From positions 372,001 to 436,000 of the forward strand of contig CAWFGS010000002.1 of the NCBI GenBank assembly GCA_963815535.1: a DNA stretch of 64,000 bases, written 5' to 3'. The DNA is from CAWFGS01 sp963815535. Lineage in GTDB: Bacteria; Pseudomonadota; Alphaproteobacteria; Sphingomonadales; Sphingomonadaceae. A program made the position numbers and the translations under genes. Within the stretch, counting starts at the first letter, position 1; every line of letters begins with the position of its first letter. Of the stretch, positions 1 to 11,074 are shown piece after piece. Below the pieces are notes generated by a model. That model saw only the letters and a program-made list of their open reading frames with translations, had not been told where the DNA came from and did not search any database.

Positions 1-2358
1 ATGGAACTGTCCCCCACCGCGCTGGCGCTGATCGGCCTGTTGTTGGCCGTCTGGACCGCAGGCGCGGCGTGGATGGTCGTCCGGTTCGCTGGGAAAGCCG
101 CGCGTGCGGATCAGGCCCGCCACACCGCCCGGCGGCTGACGCGTATGATCGACGAGGCACCGGCCATACCGATGCTGGTCCGTGTGGACGGGCGGGTCGA
201 AGCCCCGGACCGGCTTGCAGCCTGGCTGGGACTGTCCGCCAGCCCCCGCTTCTTGACCGAATTGTCGGTCGATACCGCAGGGGAAGGCGCGCGCGAAGGT
301 TTGTCGCGCGAACAGCTGGCCAATCTGACGGACCATATCGGCCGCGCGCAGAAAACCGCCGCCCCTTTTCGCATTGCGCTGACCTTGCCGGGATCGCAGC
401 GTAGCCTGGCCTTGAAGGGCGCATTGGCCGATCCCCAGATATCGCCGGGCGGTGCGGTGTTGGTCTGGGTGTTCGATTTCAGCGACAGCGAAAGCGAATT
501 GACCCGGCTGCGCGATGACAGCCATCGCGCAAAAGCGGATTTTGCCGCCCTGATCGGCCTGATAGAAGCGGCCCCGATGCCGATGTGGTTCCGCGGCGTC
601 GATGGCAAGATCAGGCTGGTGAACGATGCGTTCGTCCGCGCGGTCGGCGGGCGAGATGCAGCCGGTGTGGTCGCCGATCAGGTCGAGCTGGTCGAACGCG
701 TCGATGGGGCAAGCGCCGCCGACATTGCCCTGCAAGCTGCAGAACGCGGGCGACCCGTCGAACGGATCGTCACCGCCACCATCGGTGGGGAACGGCGCAC
801 TTTGCGTGTCAGCGATTTGCCGCTGGGCGATGATGGCGTGGCGGGTTACGCCATCGATATCGAGGATATGGAGGCGCAGGCCCGCCAGTTCCGCGCCTTT
901 CGCGATGCCCAGCGTTCGATGCTCGATCAGCTGTCGAATGGGGTCGCCCAGTTCGACGCAGCGATGAAGCTGAAATTCGCCAATCAGCCGTTCCGGCGGA
1001 TTTTCGCGATGACCGACGGCAAGGCCGTGCAGGACATCCCCTTCGATCGGTTGTTGACGCAGGCGCGGGAGGATCGGCGCCTTCCCGAAGTGCGCGACTT
1101 CCCCGCCTGGCGCGCCGAACGCGCCGCATGGTTCGCCGCCGACACCACTCAGGAGGAAGCATGGCCGCTGCCCGACGGGACGCATTTGCGGATCGTCGCA
1201 CAACCGATGCCCGATGGCGGGTTGGTGATGATCGTGGAGGACCGGACCGAACAATTGGCCCTGTCCGCCACCCGCGATACATTGCTGCGGACCCGCACCG
1301 CCACGCTGGACAGTCTGTTCGAAGCATTGGCGGTGTTTGCGCCCGATGGGCGGATGCAGTTGTGGAACCGCCGATTTGCAGGCGTGTGGGGGTTGCGAAG
1401 CGAGCAGTTGGATGAAAACCCGATGGCGAAAAATCTGCTGTCGGCGATCGCGCCCAAGCTGGACAACCCGAAACAGGCCAAGGGAATCGAACAGATCATT
1501 CGCGCGGCCACGCTCGATCGCAAACAACAGGCCGGCAGGGTTGCCCTAAAGGATGGCCGAACGCTGGAAATCGCAGGCGTGCCTTTGCCCGATGGGAATG
1601 GGTTGTTGACCATCCTCGACATCACGGATTCGCAAAAAGCCGAGGACGCTTTGCGCGAACGCAACATTGCGCTGGAACAGGCGGATGGGGTCAAAACGCG
1701 TTTTCTCGCCAACATGTCATATGAATTTCGCACACCGCTGACGTCCATCGGGGGCTTCGCCGAATTGCTTCACAGCGGTGCGGCTGGCGAATTGTCCGAT
1801 GCGGGCAAGGAATATGCGGACGCCATTCTGACATCGGTGGAACGGCTGACCGCGCAGGTCGAAGACGTTCTAAACCTCTCGCAGAGCGAGGCGGGTCTGT
1901 TGCCCCTGTCGAAACGGCGGATCGAACTGATGCCCTTCGTCACCGCGATCGTACGTTCGCGGGCGGAAGCGGTGGCCGAAGCGGGCATCGCGCTCGACTT
2001 GCGGGGAAATTCGACCGGCTTTCGTGTGGAGGCGGACGAACGGCAGCTGGCGCGCGCGGTGGAACACGTACTCGACAATGCGATCGCGGCGACGCCCGAT
2101 GGGGGTAAGGTGCTGATGATGGTCGATCGTGCAGGCAAAATGGCGCGGATCGTGGTGTCGGATAACGGGCCGGGTATGACGAAGGCGGAACTTGGCCGCG
2201 CGCTCGACGGGATGCGTCACGGCGACAGCTCCGGCATGCAGCGTCGGCAGGGGCTGGGATTGCCTCTCGCGCGCCAGTTGGTGGAAGGGCACGGCGGTAC
2301 GTTGAGCATCGAGAGCGAACCGGGCGAAGGCACGACGGTCGTGATCCTGTTGCCATGA
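1..2358 (+). CDS. divL: DivL-like cell-cycle sensor pseudo-kinase (Tyr in the H-box)
   Basis: A 785-residue membrane sensor with histidine-kinase architecture. One N-terminal membrane helix (about residues 7–25) is followed by three PAS-like segments (about 185–290, 305–420, 435–545), a DHp-like helix pair (about 560–625) and a HATPase domain (about 650–785). The H-box reads NMSYEFRTPL, so Tyr574 sits where the phospho-accepting His should be. The G1 box (D721-N-G-P-G) and a G2-like QGLGLPL are present. A Tyr H-box plus several PAS domains is the hallmark of Caulobacter DivL (about 770 aa), which modulates CckA and so CtrA. The ATG at base 1 gives a sensible membrane start, but upstream sequence is not visible. 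The stop overlaps the next start (ATGA). The DivL role is inferred from motif, length and architecture. Confidence 0.8.
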   Translation: MELSPTALALIGLLLAVWTAGAAWMVVRFAGKAARADQARHTARRLTRMIDEAPAIPMLVRVDGRVEAPDRLAAWLGLSASPRFLTELSVDTAGEGAREGLSREQLANLTDHIGRAQKTAAPFRIALTLPGSQRSLALKGALADPQISPGGAVLVWVFDFSDSESELTRLRDDSHRAKADFAALIGLIEAAPMPMWFRGVDGKIRLVNDAFVRAVGGRDAAGVVADQVELVERVDGASAADIALQAAERGRPVERIVTATIGGERRTLRVSDLPLGDDGVAGYAIDIEDMEAQARQFRAFRDAQRSMLDQLSNGVAQFDAAMKLKFANQPFRRIFAMTDGKAVQDIPFDRLLTQAREDRRLPEVRDFPAWRAERAAWFAADTTQEEAWPLPDGTHLRIVAQPMPDGGLVMIVEDRTEQLALSATRDTLLRTRTATLDSLFEALAVFAPDGRMQLWNRRFAGVWGLRSEQLDENPMAKNLLSAIAPKLDNPKQAKGIEQIIRAATLDRKQQAGRVALKDGRTLEIAGVPLPDGNGLLTILDITDSQKAEDALRERNIALEQADGVKTRFLANMSYEFRTPLTSIGGFAELLHSGAAGELSDAGKEYADAILTSVERLTAQVEDVLNLSQSEAGLLPLSKRRIELMPFVTAIVRSRAEAVAEAGIALDLRGNSTGFRVEADERQLARAVEHVLDNAIAATPDGGKVLMMVDRAGKMARIVVSDNGPGMTKAELGRALDGMRHGDSSGMQRRQGLGLPLARQLVEGHGGTLSIESEPGEGTTVVILLP

Positions 2359-2795
2359 TCGCTCTTTGCGATCTCGCTGCGATGGAGGCGTTCGGCGCGC
2401 GGATTGCAGTCAGGCTGATGGCAGGCGATGTCGTCGCGCTGACCGGGACTTTGGGGGCGGGGAAGACGACCCTGGCGCGCGCGATACTGGCGGGGCTAGG
2501 CCATGCGGGAGAAGTGCCGTCACCGACCTTTACGATCCTCGAAACCTATGACGGGGCGGCCATGCGCCTGCCTGCCGTTCATGCGGATTTCTATCGGCTG
2601 GATAGCGCGGATCAGATGCGCGAACTGGGCCTCGACGAATATCGCGATGGCGGCGTCCTGATCGCGGAATGGCCGGACAAGGCGGGCGGTTTCGGGCATG
2701 AGGCGCAATGTCTGTCGATTACTCTGGAAACTGCGGATACGGGCCGTATCGCCATTGTCAGCCCGGGCGCAAACTGGGTATCGCGTTGGCCATGA
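2355..2795 (+). CDS. tsaE: tRNA t6A biosynthesis ATPase TsaE
   Basis: A 146-residue P-loop ATPase of the TsaE/YjeE family, which works with TsaB and TsaD to place threonylcarbamoyl on A37 of ANN-decoding tRNAs in the cytoplasm. The Walker A motif GTLGAGKTT lies at residues 31–39, and the family-typical ADFYRLD stretch lies near residue 77. Length is normal for the family. The ATG overlaps the divL stop by 4 bases and the stop overlaps the amgK start, so translation is probably coupled. Intact. Confidence 0.9.
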   Translation: MIALCDLAAMEAFGARIAVRLMAGDVVALTGTLGAGKTTLARAILAGLGHAGEVPSPTFTILETYDGAAMRLPAVHADFYRLDSADQMRELGLDEYRDGGVLIAEWPDKAGGFGHEAQCLSITLETADTGRIAIVSPGANWVSRWP

Positions 2796-3805
2796 TGCGC
2801 GATGCGGAACAGACGATCGAACTGCCCGATGGGTTGCGGCCCTTTGTGGGCACGGCGGGATGGGGCGATGCCGCCATCGAACCTTTGCCCGGCGACGCAT
2901 CCTTCCGCCGATATTTCCGCCTGAGAAAGCGTTCGGGCGAAACCGCGATGGTGATGCACGCCCCGCCGCCGCATGAAGACCCCGCACCGTTTCTTCACGT
3001 TGCCGGATGGCTTGGCGATAACGGAATGCGCGCGCCCGCGATTCTGGCGCAGGACGCCGGTAAAGGTTGGGTTCTGATCGAAGATTTCGGCGATGAACGC
3101 ATGCGCGAATGGCTGGACGCCAATCCCGGTGCAGAAATCGCTACCTACACTCGCGCGATCGATACGCTGGCCACGCTGCATCGCAAACCGCCGGGCCCGT
3201 TCGCACCTTATGATAGGGCAACCTATCTGCGTGAAGCGGGTCTGTTCACACAATGGTATTGCCCGTCTGCGGCGCTTCGCATCGATACGACCGGCTACCT
3301 CGCGGCGTGGGAGGAGGCGCTTTCGCCAGTGATCGCCCGGCAATCGCCCGGCGTGACGGTATTGCGCGATTATCACGCCGAAAATATCATGCTGCCCGCG
3401 CCCGATGGCGCCGATTGCGGCGCACAGGGGCTGATCGATTTTCAGGATGCGCTGGTCGGCCACCAGGCTTACGATCTGGTGTCGCTGCTGCAGGATGCGC
3501 GCCGCGAGGTGTCGGCCGCGCTGGAGGCGACGATGCTCGATCATTACGACAATGCGGCCCGACCGGACGAGCATTTTCGCGCCGATTACGCCGTTCTGGG
3601 CGCGCAGCGAAATGCGAAGATCGTCGGCATCTTCACTCGGCTGAATGTGCGCGACGGCAAACCGCGCTATCTCGAACTGATCCCGCGCGTCTGGGCGGCG
3701 ATGGAGCGCGATCTGGCGCATCCGGCTCTCGCGCCTGTGAACCGATGGTTCGACGCGAATATTCCCCGCAAGCTGCGTGATGCGAATGGGCGGTTGCAAA
3801 AATGA
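2792..3805 (+). CDS. amgK: Anomeric MurNAc/GlcNAc kinase AmgK (aminoglycoside-phosphotransferase fold)
   Basis: A 337-residue kinase of the aminoglycoside/choline phosphotransferase fold. The catalytic loop RDYHAEN places D193 as base and N198 as metal ligand, and LIDFQD supplies the second metal-binding acid, D216. The fold alone is broad. The identity rests on the next gene being a MurU-type uridylyltransferase: AmgK and MurU together make UDP-MurNAc from recycled cell-wall MurNAc, bypassing de novo MurA/MurB. The ATG at 2792 overlaps the tsaE stop; earlier in-frame starts lie inside tsaE. Intact. Confidence 0.75.
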   Translation: MMRDAEQTIELPDGLRPFVGTAGWGDAAIEPLPGDASFRRYFRLRKRSGETAMVMHAPPPHEDPAPFLHVAGWLGDNGMRAPAILAQDAGKGWVLIEDFGDERMREWLDANPGAEIATYTRAIDTLATLHRKPPGPFAPYDRATYLREAGLFTQWYCPSAALRIDTTGYLAAWEEALSPVIARQSPGVTVLRDYHAENIMLPAPDGADCGAQGLIDFQDALVGHQAYDLVSLLQDARREVSAALEATMLDHYDNAARPDEHFRADYAVLGAQRNAKIVGIFTRLNVRDGKPRYLELIPRVWAAMERDLAHPALAPVNRWFDANIPRKLRDANGRLQK

Positions 3806-4545
3806 CTGGCGGCCCTGTCCAGCTCGCATCGGGCACAGCCATGGTTCTCGCCGCAGGAATGGGCACGAGGATGCGCCCGCTGACCGACGATCGACCCAAA
3901 CCGATGGTCGAGGTTGCGGGCAAACCGTTGATCGATCATGCGTTGGATCATCTGACAGCGGCGGGCGTTGCGAACGCGATCGTCAATGTGCATTACCGCG
4001 CCGACCAGCTGGAAGCGCATTTGACCGCTCGTGGAAAAGCGTCTGGCCCCGCCATTCGCATATCGGACGAACGCGCACAATTGCTGGAAACGGGCGGTGG
4101 GATGGTCGCGGCCCATGCTGCCGGGTTGCTGCCCGATCCGTTCTTTTGCCTGAATGCGGACAATGTCTGGATCGACGAGGGACGCAGCGTGTTTCACGAA
4201 TTGTCCGCGGATTGGGATGCGGACCGGATGGATGCATTGTTGCTGCTGGTACCGCATGACCGCGCAGCGAATTTCACCGGCGATGGCGATTTTCACGCAT
4301 CCGATAGTGGACAGGTTCGCCGCCGCATTTCCGGGCAGCGCGCGCCCTACATCTACAGCGGCATTCAGCTTGTGTCCCATCGCCTGCTGCGCGACGCGCC
4401 TGCGGGCAGGTTTTCGACCAACATCCTGTGGGACCGCGCGCTGGCGGAAGGTCGCCTGTTCGGCACACCGATGACCGGACGCTGGTTCGAAGTCGGTACG
4501 CCGCAATCGATCGCCCCGACCGAAGCTGCCCTGGCCGATGGCTGA
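3802..4545 (+). CDS. murU: MurNAc-1-phosphate uridylyltransferase MurU
   Basis: A 247-residue nucleotidyltransferase. The glycine-rich signature LAAGMGTRMRPLT at about residues 16–28 and the following RPKPM bind the nucleotide, and LNADN near residue 118 holds the likely metal-binding Asp. It would convert alpha-MurNAc-1-phosphate plus UTP to UDP-MurNAc, the step after AmgK. The start overlaps the amgK stop (ATGA). The MurU call depends on pairing with AmgK; a generic mannose-1-phosphate guanylyltransferase-like enzyme is the alternative. Intact. Confidence 0.75.
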   Translation: MTGGPVQLASGTAMVLAAGMGTRMRPLTDDRPKPMVEVAGKPLIDHALDHLTAAGVANAIVNVHYRADQLEAHLTARGKASGPAIRISDERAQLLETGGGMVAAHAAGLLPDPFFCLNADNVWIDEGRSVFHELSADWDADRMDALLLLVPHDRAANFTGDGDFHASDSGQVRRRISGQRAPYIYSGIQLVSHRLLRDAPAGRFSTNILWDRALAEGRLFGTPMTGRWFEVGTPQSIAPTEAALADG

Positions 4546-7533
4546 ACCGACCCGCGCGGCCCGGCCCGGCCCAGAGGTCTATTCCATCGCCGCCCATCGC
4601 GGCTTTGCCGACGCGTTGGTGGCGGGCCTGGTGCCGCGATACGCCGATGGCGATCTGGGGCTGGCCCAGCTGACCCTGTTGCTGCCGAGCACGCGGACGA
4701 TACGTGCCGTGACGGAAGCTTTCGTTCGTCATGCGGGCAGCAGGGGGCAGACGGGTCTGTTGATGCCGCGCATGGCTGCGATCGGCGATCTGGATTTGGA
4801 TGAAACGCTGGGCACGCTGCTCGACCCGCTGGGTGCGTCGGACATTCCGCCCGCCGTCGATCCGACGCAGCGGTGGCTGGCGACTGGCGCAATTGCTGAC
4901 GCGGGAACTGGGCAAGGATGCGCCGACCGGGGCTGCGTTGATGCGGCTTTCGACGCAAACCGCCCTGACGATGGATCGTCTGCTGGTGGAGGATATCGGC
5001 CCCGAACGACATGTTCGAAGACGAGGTGCTGGACCAGCTGGGCAATCTTTCGGGCCATTGGCAGGACAGTCTGCGGCTGTTCATGCGCGTGCAGGCGCGT
5101 TGGCTCGATACCTGCGCGAACGCGGTGTCATCGATGCCAGCGCGCGGCGCAACCGCTTGTTCGATCTGGCCGCGCGCAATTGGCGCGATAATCCGCCCAC
5201 CGGCCCGATCGTCGCAGCCGGTATCACCAGCGCCGCCCCATGCCTTGCCAAATTGCTGCGCGTCGTCGCCGACTTGCCCGATGGCGCGGTAATCCTGCCC
5301 GATTGCGATCTGGGTTTGAGCGACAGCGTATGGGACGAACTGGGCCGTGCCGGTGTGTCCGGCAATGTCGACGATCCGCCCTTCGCGCGCGGGGATGCGA
5401 TCACCCATCCGCAATATCATCTGAAGCTGCTGCTGAACCGCATGGGCGTGGCGCGCGGCGAAGTGCGACAATGGCATCGGCGGGGCGAGGGCGCCGGTCC
5501 GCCCGAACGCAGTCATGCGATTTCCAATCTGTTCCTGCCCCCCGAAGCGAGCAAGGGCTGGGCCGAACTGCCGCCTGAAAAACGGCGTTTGGCAGGCGTC
5601 GAGTTGCTGGAAACGGCCAACCCCGAAGATGAAGCGCAGGCGATCGCGATCCTGATTCGCGCGTACGCTCGCGACGCCCGAAAAACGGGTCGCGCTGGTT
5701 ACGCCCGATCGCGGGCTGGCCGCGCGGGTCGCGCATCATCTGCGCCGCTGGAATATCGCGGCGGACGACAGTGCGGGTTTGCCGCTGTCGCAGACCCCGG
5801 CGGGGCGGTTGTTGCTGCTGGCGGCGCAGGTGATGGCCGATGGGGCGGCCCCAGTGCCGCTGATGGCCCTGTTGGCGCACCCGCTGGTGACGTCGCGACG
5901 ACGGACGCGGCGCATGGCTGGCCGCGTTGCGAAAGCTGGAATTGAAGCTGCGCGGCCCGCGCCCCGCACCGGGACTGGCGGCGATTGCGACCCTATGCGG
6001 CGAAGGCCGATGTGGCCGAATGGTGGCAAGGCGCATCGGCCATTCTCGCACCCTTGACCATTGCGGACGATACGTCACTGGCCGATCTGCTGGACGCTTT
6101 GTCGCAGCACGATCGAGGCGCTGGCGGGCGATCATGCCTGGGCACACGAAGATGGCCGGGCGCTGGCGCAATTCGTGGACGATCTGCGGCTGCACGCGCG
6201 CGATGTCGGCACGCATCGTCGCGCCTGCCGATGTCCACGCCATTTTGGCCGACGCGATGGAGGCGGTCGCGGTCCGTCCCCCCTATGGCGGGCATCCGCG
6301 CGTCGCGATCTACGGCCTGTTGGAAGCGCGCATGACCCGCGCCGATCTGGTTGTCTGCGCGGGCCTGAACGAAGGGGTGTGGCCCGCCACTCCCGCCGTC
6401 GATCCCCTGCTCGCACCGGCGATCATGCGGGCGTTGGGCGTTCCGGGCGCGGATTTCCGCATCGGCCTGTCGGCGCACGATCTGGCTGGAATGCTGGGCG
6501 CGCCGGAAGTCGTGCTGAGCCGGGCGCGCCGCGATGCCGCCGGACCGGCCATTCCGTCGCGTTTTCTGCTGCGGGTGAAGGCGCTGTTGGGTGGCAAGCT
6601 GACGAACAGTCATACGGACCGCACTACGCCCGCATTGGTGCGGCGATTGAGCCAACCGCCGCGCAACGCGGATGTCTATCCTACGCCGCGGCCCGATCCC
6701 GACGCCAGCCCAACGCGATGTGCCCATCGCCGTCACCGCTCTCGATCGGTTGCGCGGCGATCCCTATCAATTCTACGCCGGATCGATCCTGAAACTGCGC
6801 GCGCTGGACGCGCTCGATGCGGAACCGTCGCCCGCGTGGCAGGGGACCGTGGCCCATGCGATACTCGAACGGTGGCATCGGGAAGGCGGCGCGCTGGCCG
6901 ATGTCGCCGATGCGGTGCTGGACGCGAACAACGCGCACCCGCTGATGCGCGGATTGTGGTTGCCGCGTTTGCTCGCCGCGCTGGAATGGGTGGAGCGGTC
7001 GCTCGCGGACGATCCCGAACGTACGATCGTCGCGGTGGAGCAAAGCGGGTCCATGCTGGTGGACGGCGTGAAGATCCACGGCCGCGCGGACCGGATCGAC
7101 CGCATGGCGGACGGCACGCTGGCCATCGTCGATTACAAGACCGGGTCGCCGCCGTCGGCGCGGATGGTGGCGGAAGGGTTCGCGCTGCAACTGGGCCTGA
7201 TCGGACTGATGGCGCAAAGCGGCGGGTTCGAAGGCGTTTCGGGTGAGCCGGGCCGGTTCGAATATTGGTCGATGGGCCGCAGCGACAAGAGCGATACGGG
7301 CTTCGGCTATATCGCGTCCCCTTTGAAACTGACCACGCGCCAATCGGGGCTGGAGCCGGACGAATTTCTGCCCGCTGCCAAGCGCGATCTGCACGATGCC
7401 ATCGCCCGTTTCATCAAGGGGCGCGAACCGTTCGAGGCGAAGCTGAACCCCGATTATCCCGGCTACACCGATTACGACCAATTGATGCGGCTGGACGAAT
7501 GGCAGGGCCAGCGCGACGGGGGAGGGATCGTGA
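4538..7533 (+). CDS. addB: AddB subunit of double-strand-break helicase-nuclease (frameshifted)
   Basis: AddB, about 1,000 residues once frames are joined, partners AddA in end resection before RecA loading. The start at 4538 overlaps murU. The C-terminal nuclease signature is clear: GRADRIDR then LAIVDYKTG near 7080–7145. The N-terminal inactive-helicase part is recognisable (LLLPSTRT; later LVTPDRG in the joined frame). The reading frame changes near 4880, 5002, 5106 (a deletion), 5664, 5894, 5987, 6109, 6202 and 6709; all the others fit one extra base. As read, the gene runs in frame into addA. One more indel around the G-run at 7518–7526 would restore a TGA at 7531–7533 overlapping a GTG start. 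I treat the breaks as sequence errors. Confidence 0.8.
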
Positions 7534-10500
7534 GCGGCGCAGTCTATCCCCTTCACGGCAATCAGCGCGATGCGGTAAACCCGCGCGAATCGGTGTGGTT
7601 GTCGGCATCGGCGGGGACCGGCAAGACACAGGTTCTGTCCGCCCGCGTGCTGCGCCTGTTGCTGGAACCGGGCAACGACCCGTCGCAGATATTGTGTCTG
7701 ACATTCACGAAGGCCGGCGCGGCGGAAATGGCGGAGCGGGTGAACGAGGTGCTCGCGCGGTGGGTCCGCCTGCCCGATGCGAAACTGGCCACGGAACTGG
7801 ATCATGTCGGCGCGGCGACCGACCCCGCCACGGTGTCGCGCGCCCGATCGTTGTTCGCGCACGTCCTCGATACGCCGGGCGGTGGTTTGCGGATCGATAC
7901 GATCCACGCCTTCGCCCAATGGCTGCTGGCGGCTTTCCCGCAGGAAGCCGGGATCGCGCCGGGGTCGAAGGCGATGGAGGATCGCGACCGCGACCTGCTG
8001 GCGCGCGAGGTTCTGTCGGACATGGTGCTGACCGCCCAGCGGCAGGGTGATGACCGCCACGCTGAATGCGATGGCGGACTTCGCGCGGCGCAAGGATGCC
8101 GACGCGTTGAAAGCGTGGTTGATGCGCTGCGGCGGCGCGGCGCAGTTGTGGACCGGGCGGGGCGGCTGGCAGGCCCCGATGCGCCCGCGCCTGTGTGCGA
8201 TGCTGGGGCTGCCGGAAGACGCCGACGAACAAAGCGTGGCGCGAGCTGTGCGGCGACGATGCGTTTCCGGTAACGCAGCTGTCGCGGTGCGTGGCCGCGC
8301 TCGACCAGTGGGGGACGAAAACCGCGCTGACCGCAATCGACGCGATACGAACGTGGCGGGCCGGAAACGCTTCCGAACGCGGCGGCGAGCATCGACATAT
8401 TTTACGGCACGCTGCTGACCAAGGATGGCGCACCCAAAGGTCTGAAGAGTGTGGAGAAGCACGATCCCCATTATGGCGACCATGTCGAAGCGGTTATCGA
8501 CGCGCTGAATGCGATCCGGGAACGGTTGGCGCTGATCGACCTTGCCGATTTTCTCGCCCCCGCGCTGGAACTGGGGCGGCGGTTCTGGGAATTGTGGGAT
8601 GCAGCCAAAGCGCGCGAGGGCTTCGTCGATTTCGACGATCAGATCCGCCGCGCGGCCGGACTGCTGGCCGATACCGACATGTCGGCGTGGATCCGATACA
8701 AGCTCGACCGGCAATTCGATCATATTCTGATCGACGAAGCTCAGGACACCAATGCCGCGCAATGGCAGATCATCGACGCGCTGATCGACGATTTCTTCAG
8801 CGGGGAGGGCGCGCGCGAAGGGGCGATGCGGACCATCTTCACCGTCGGCGATTACAAACAGGCGATTTTCCGGTTTCAGGGAACCAGCCCGGAAAACTTC
8901 GAAGCGGCCAAGGCGCGCGTGAAGGCGCAGATGGATGCGGTGGCCGGCAATGCGGAACGGGTTCGGGCCAGTTACCCGGTGCAGCGATTGCGCGAACTGG
9001 GCCTCGACCAGTCCTTTCGCACGGCCAGTCCGGTGCTGGGCTTTGTCGATCGGGCCATCGACGCCATCGGCTGGCAAGAGATCGGGCTGAAACAGGAACC
9101 CGCCCCGCATGAGGGGCAGGACCGCGCCGGGCAAGTCACCTTGTGGAAGATGGTCAGCGATCAGCGTGGCGAGGACGAACGAGAGGATGAAGGCGACGAC
9201 TGGCTGGCGCGGCACGACCGGATGCTCGCCGACAGGATCGCCCGGCAAGTGCGCGAATGGATGCGATGACGGCTTCCCGTTGGTGAAGGGAACTACGCGC
9301 AATGCCGGGCCGGGCGATGTCATGGTGCTGGTCCGCAAGCGTAAGGAACTGGCCAGCCTGATCGTCGCGCGGCTGTACGCTGCGGGCGTGCCGGTGGCGG
9401 GGGTGGACCGTTTGCGGCTCGGCAACCCGCTGGGGGTCAAGGATCTGCTGGCGGCGTTGCGGTTCGCCGCGCAACCGCTGGACGATCTCGCTTGCGCCAA
9501 TATGCTGGTATCGCCGCTGATCGGCTGGTCGCAGGACGATCTGCTGGCCCATGCCTATCGCGATAAGGGCGTGCCCCTATGGGATCATTTGCGCGCAAGT
9601 GCGAAGGCCGGATCGGATTCGTTGGTTGCCGCGACGGTGGCGAAATTGCGCGATCTGCTGGCGCTGGCGGATTTCGAACTGCCCCAGGCCATGCTGCGCT
9701 GGATATTGGTGGGCCCGTGGGATGGCAGGGCAAAACTGGTCGCGCGACTGGGGCACGAGGTAAACGATCCGATCGACGAATTGCTGAACGCCGCCCACGC
9801 CTACGCCGGATCGCATACGGCCAGCTTGCAGGGCTTCATTCAATGGTTCGATGCAGGCGACGGCGAATTGAAGCGGGAAGCCGGCGAAAGCGGCAACGTC
9901 GTGCGGGTGATGACGGTGCATGGGGCGAAAGGATTGCAGGCACCCATCGTGATTCTGGCCGATGCGGCGGGTAAGCCGAGTGGTTCGCCGACCCTGTCTC
10001 TGATCGAACAGGCAATCGGCGGGGGCAGGAACGGGCAGTACCCTTGCCCGCCCTCAACACCGATCAGCGGGTCGGCCCGGTGCTGGCCGCGCACGAGGCG
10101 GCGCTGGCGGAGGAATTGCAGGAACATTGGCGATTGCTTTACGTCGCGATGACTCGCGCGGAGGAGGCCTTGTTCATCGCCGGATCGCTCGGCCCGATGG
10201 AAAAGAAACGCGGCCCCCATGCGGACAGCTGGTATGCACGATTGCGGCCTTTGTTCGCGCAGGATGACGGGCTGGAGGACGACATCTGGGGCGCGCGCTG
10301 GGAAGTGGGGGAACGGCCCCCGCGTGTGGCGCAGAATGCGGCGAGCGTGCCGGATGCAAACGAACCCATGCCCGATTGGCTGATCGCCCCGGTCGGTCCG
10401 GAACCGCGCCCGCCGCGCCCTCTTGCGCCGAGCGGGCTGGGCGACGCGATCGGCGCGGACCCACCATTGCCGCCGGGCGAATTGCAAGCGGCGGCGCGCC

Positions 10501-11027
10501 GCGGCGTGCTGATGCATGCACTGCTGGAACGGCTGCCCGATCTGCCGGCGGCGGACCGCGCCGCTGCCGCGCAGACCTGGCTGGCGCGGCAAGCGGACGA
10601 TCTGACGCAAAACGCACGCACGGATATGATCGATCAGGCGTTGGCCGTGCTGGCCGATCCCCAATTTGCGGACATTTTCGCGCCCGACGCTCTGGCCGAA
10701 GTTCCGCTTGCCGCGACGGTGGGGGGGCAAGTCGTGTCGGGAACCGTCGATCGGCTGCTGGTTGCCCCGGATGGGATTACGGTGGTGGATTTCAAGACCG
10801 CGCGCCGTCCGCCCGCGACGCTCGATGCGATCCCGGTGGGAACGCTGCAACAGATGGCAGCCTATGTCGCAGCATTGGAAACGATCTATCCCGGCCGCGC
10901 GGTGCAGGCGGCGGTGCTGTACACGCAGACACCGCAGTTGTTCGCGCTTCCGCCGGCGCTGATGGCCAAATACAAACCCGGCTTGTCCACACAGCAGGAA
11001 AGGTTTGCGCCGCCATCCGTTGAGTGA
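7530..11027 (+). CDS. addA: AddA UvrD-type helicase/nuclease subunit (frameshifted)
   Basis: AddA, about 1,165 residues after frame joining. Superfamily 1 helicase motifs appear in order: Walker A SASAGTGKTQ (about 7605), DEAQDT (about 8738), FTVGDYKQAIFRFQG (motif III region, about 8840), VMTVHGAKGLQ (about 9905). The C-terminal RecB-family nuclease motif is VVDFKTAR near 10785. Frames shift near 8048, 8233, 8381 and 9264 (extra base each) and near 10030 (missing base). The GTG start at 7530 overlaps the reconstructed addB stop; an in-frame fusion with addB in the read is probably artefactual. Acts with AddB in double-strand break repair. Confidence 0.85.
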
Positions 11028-11074
11028 GGCCCGCCGCGCCCCTACATCGTGGTCAACCAATCAGGAGAATATTC

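Noticed and set aside
6681..9500. A 939-codon open frame on the minus strand
   Set aside because: It runs antisense across addB/addA, has no recognisable domain, and is explained by GC-rich third-position bias opposite real genes.
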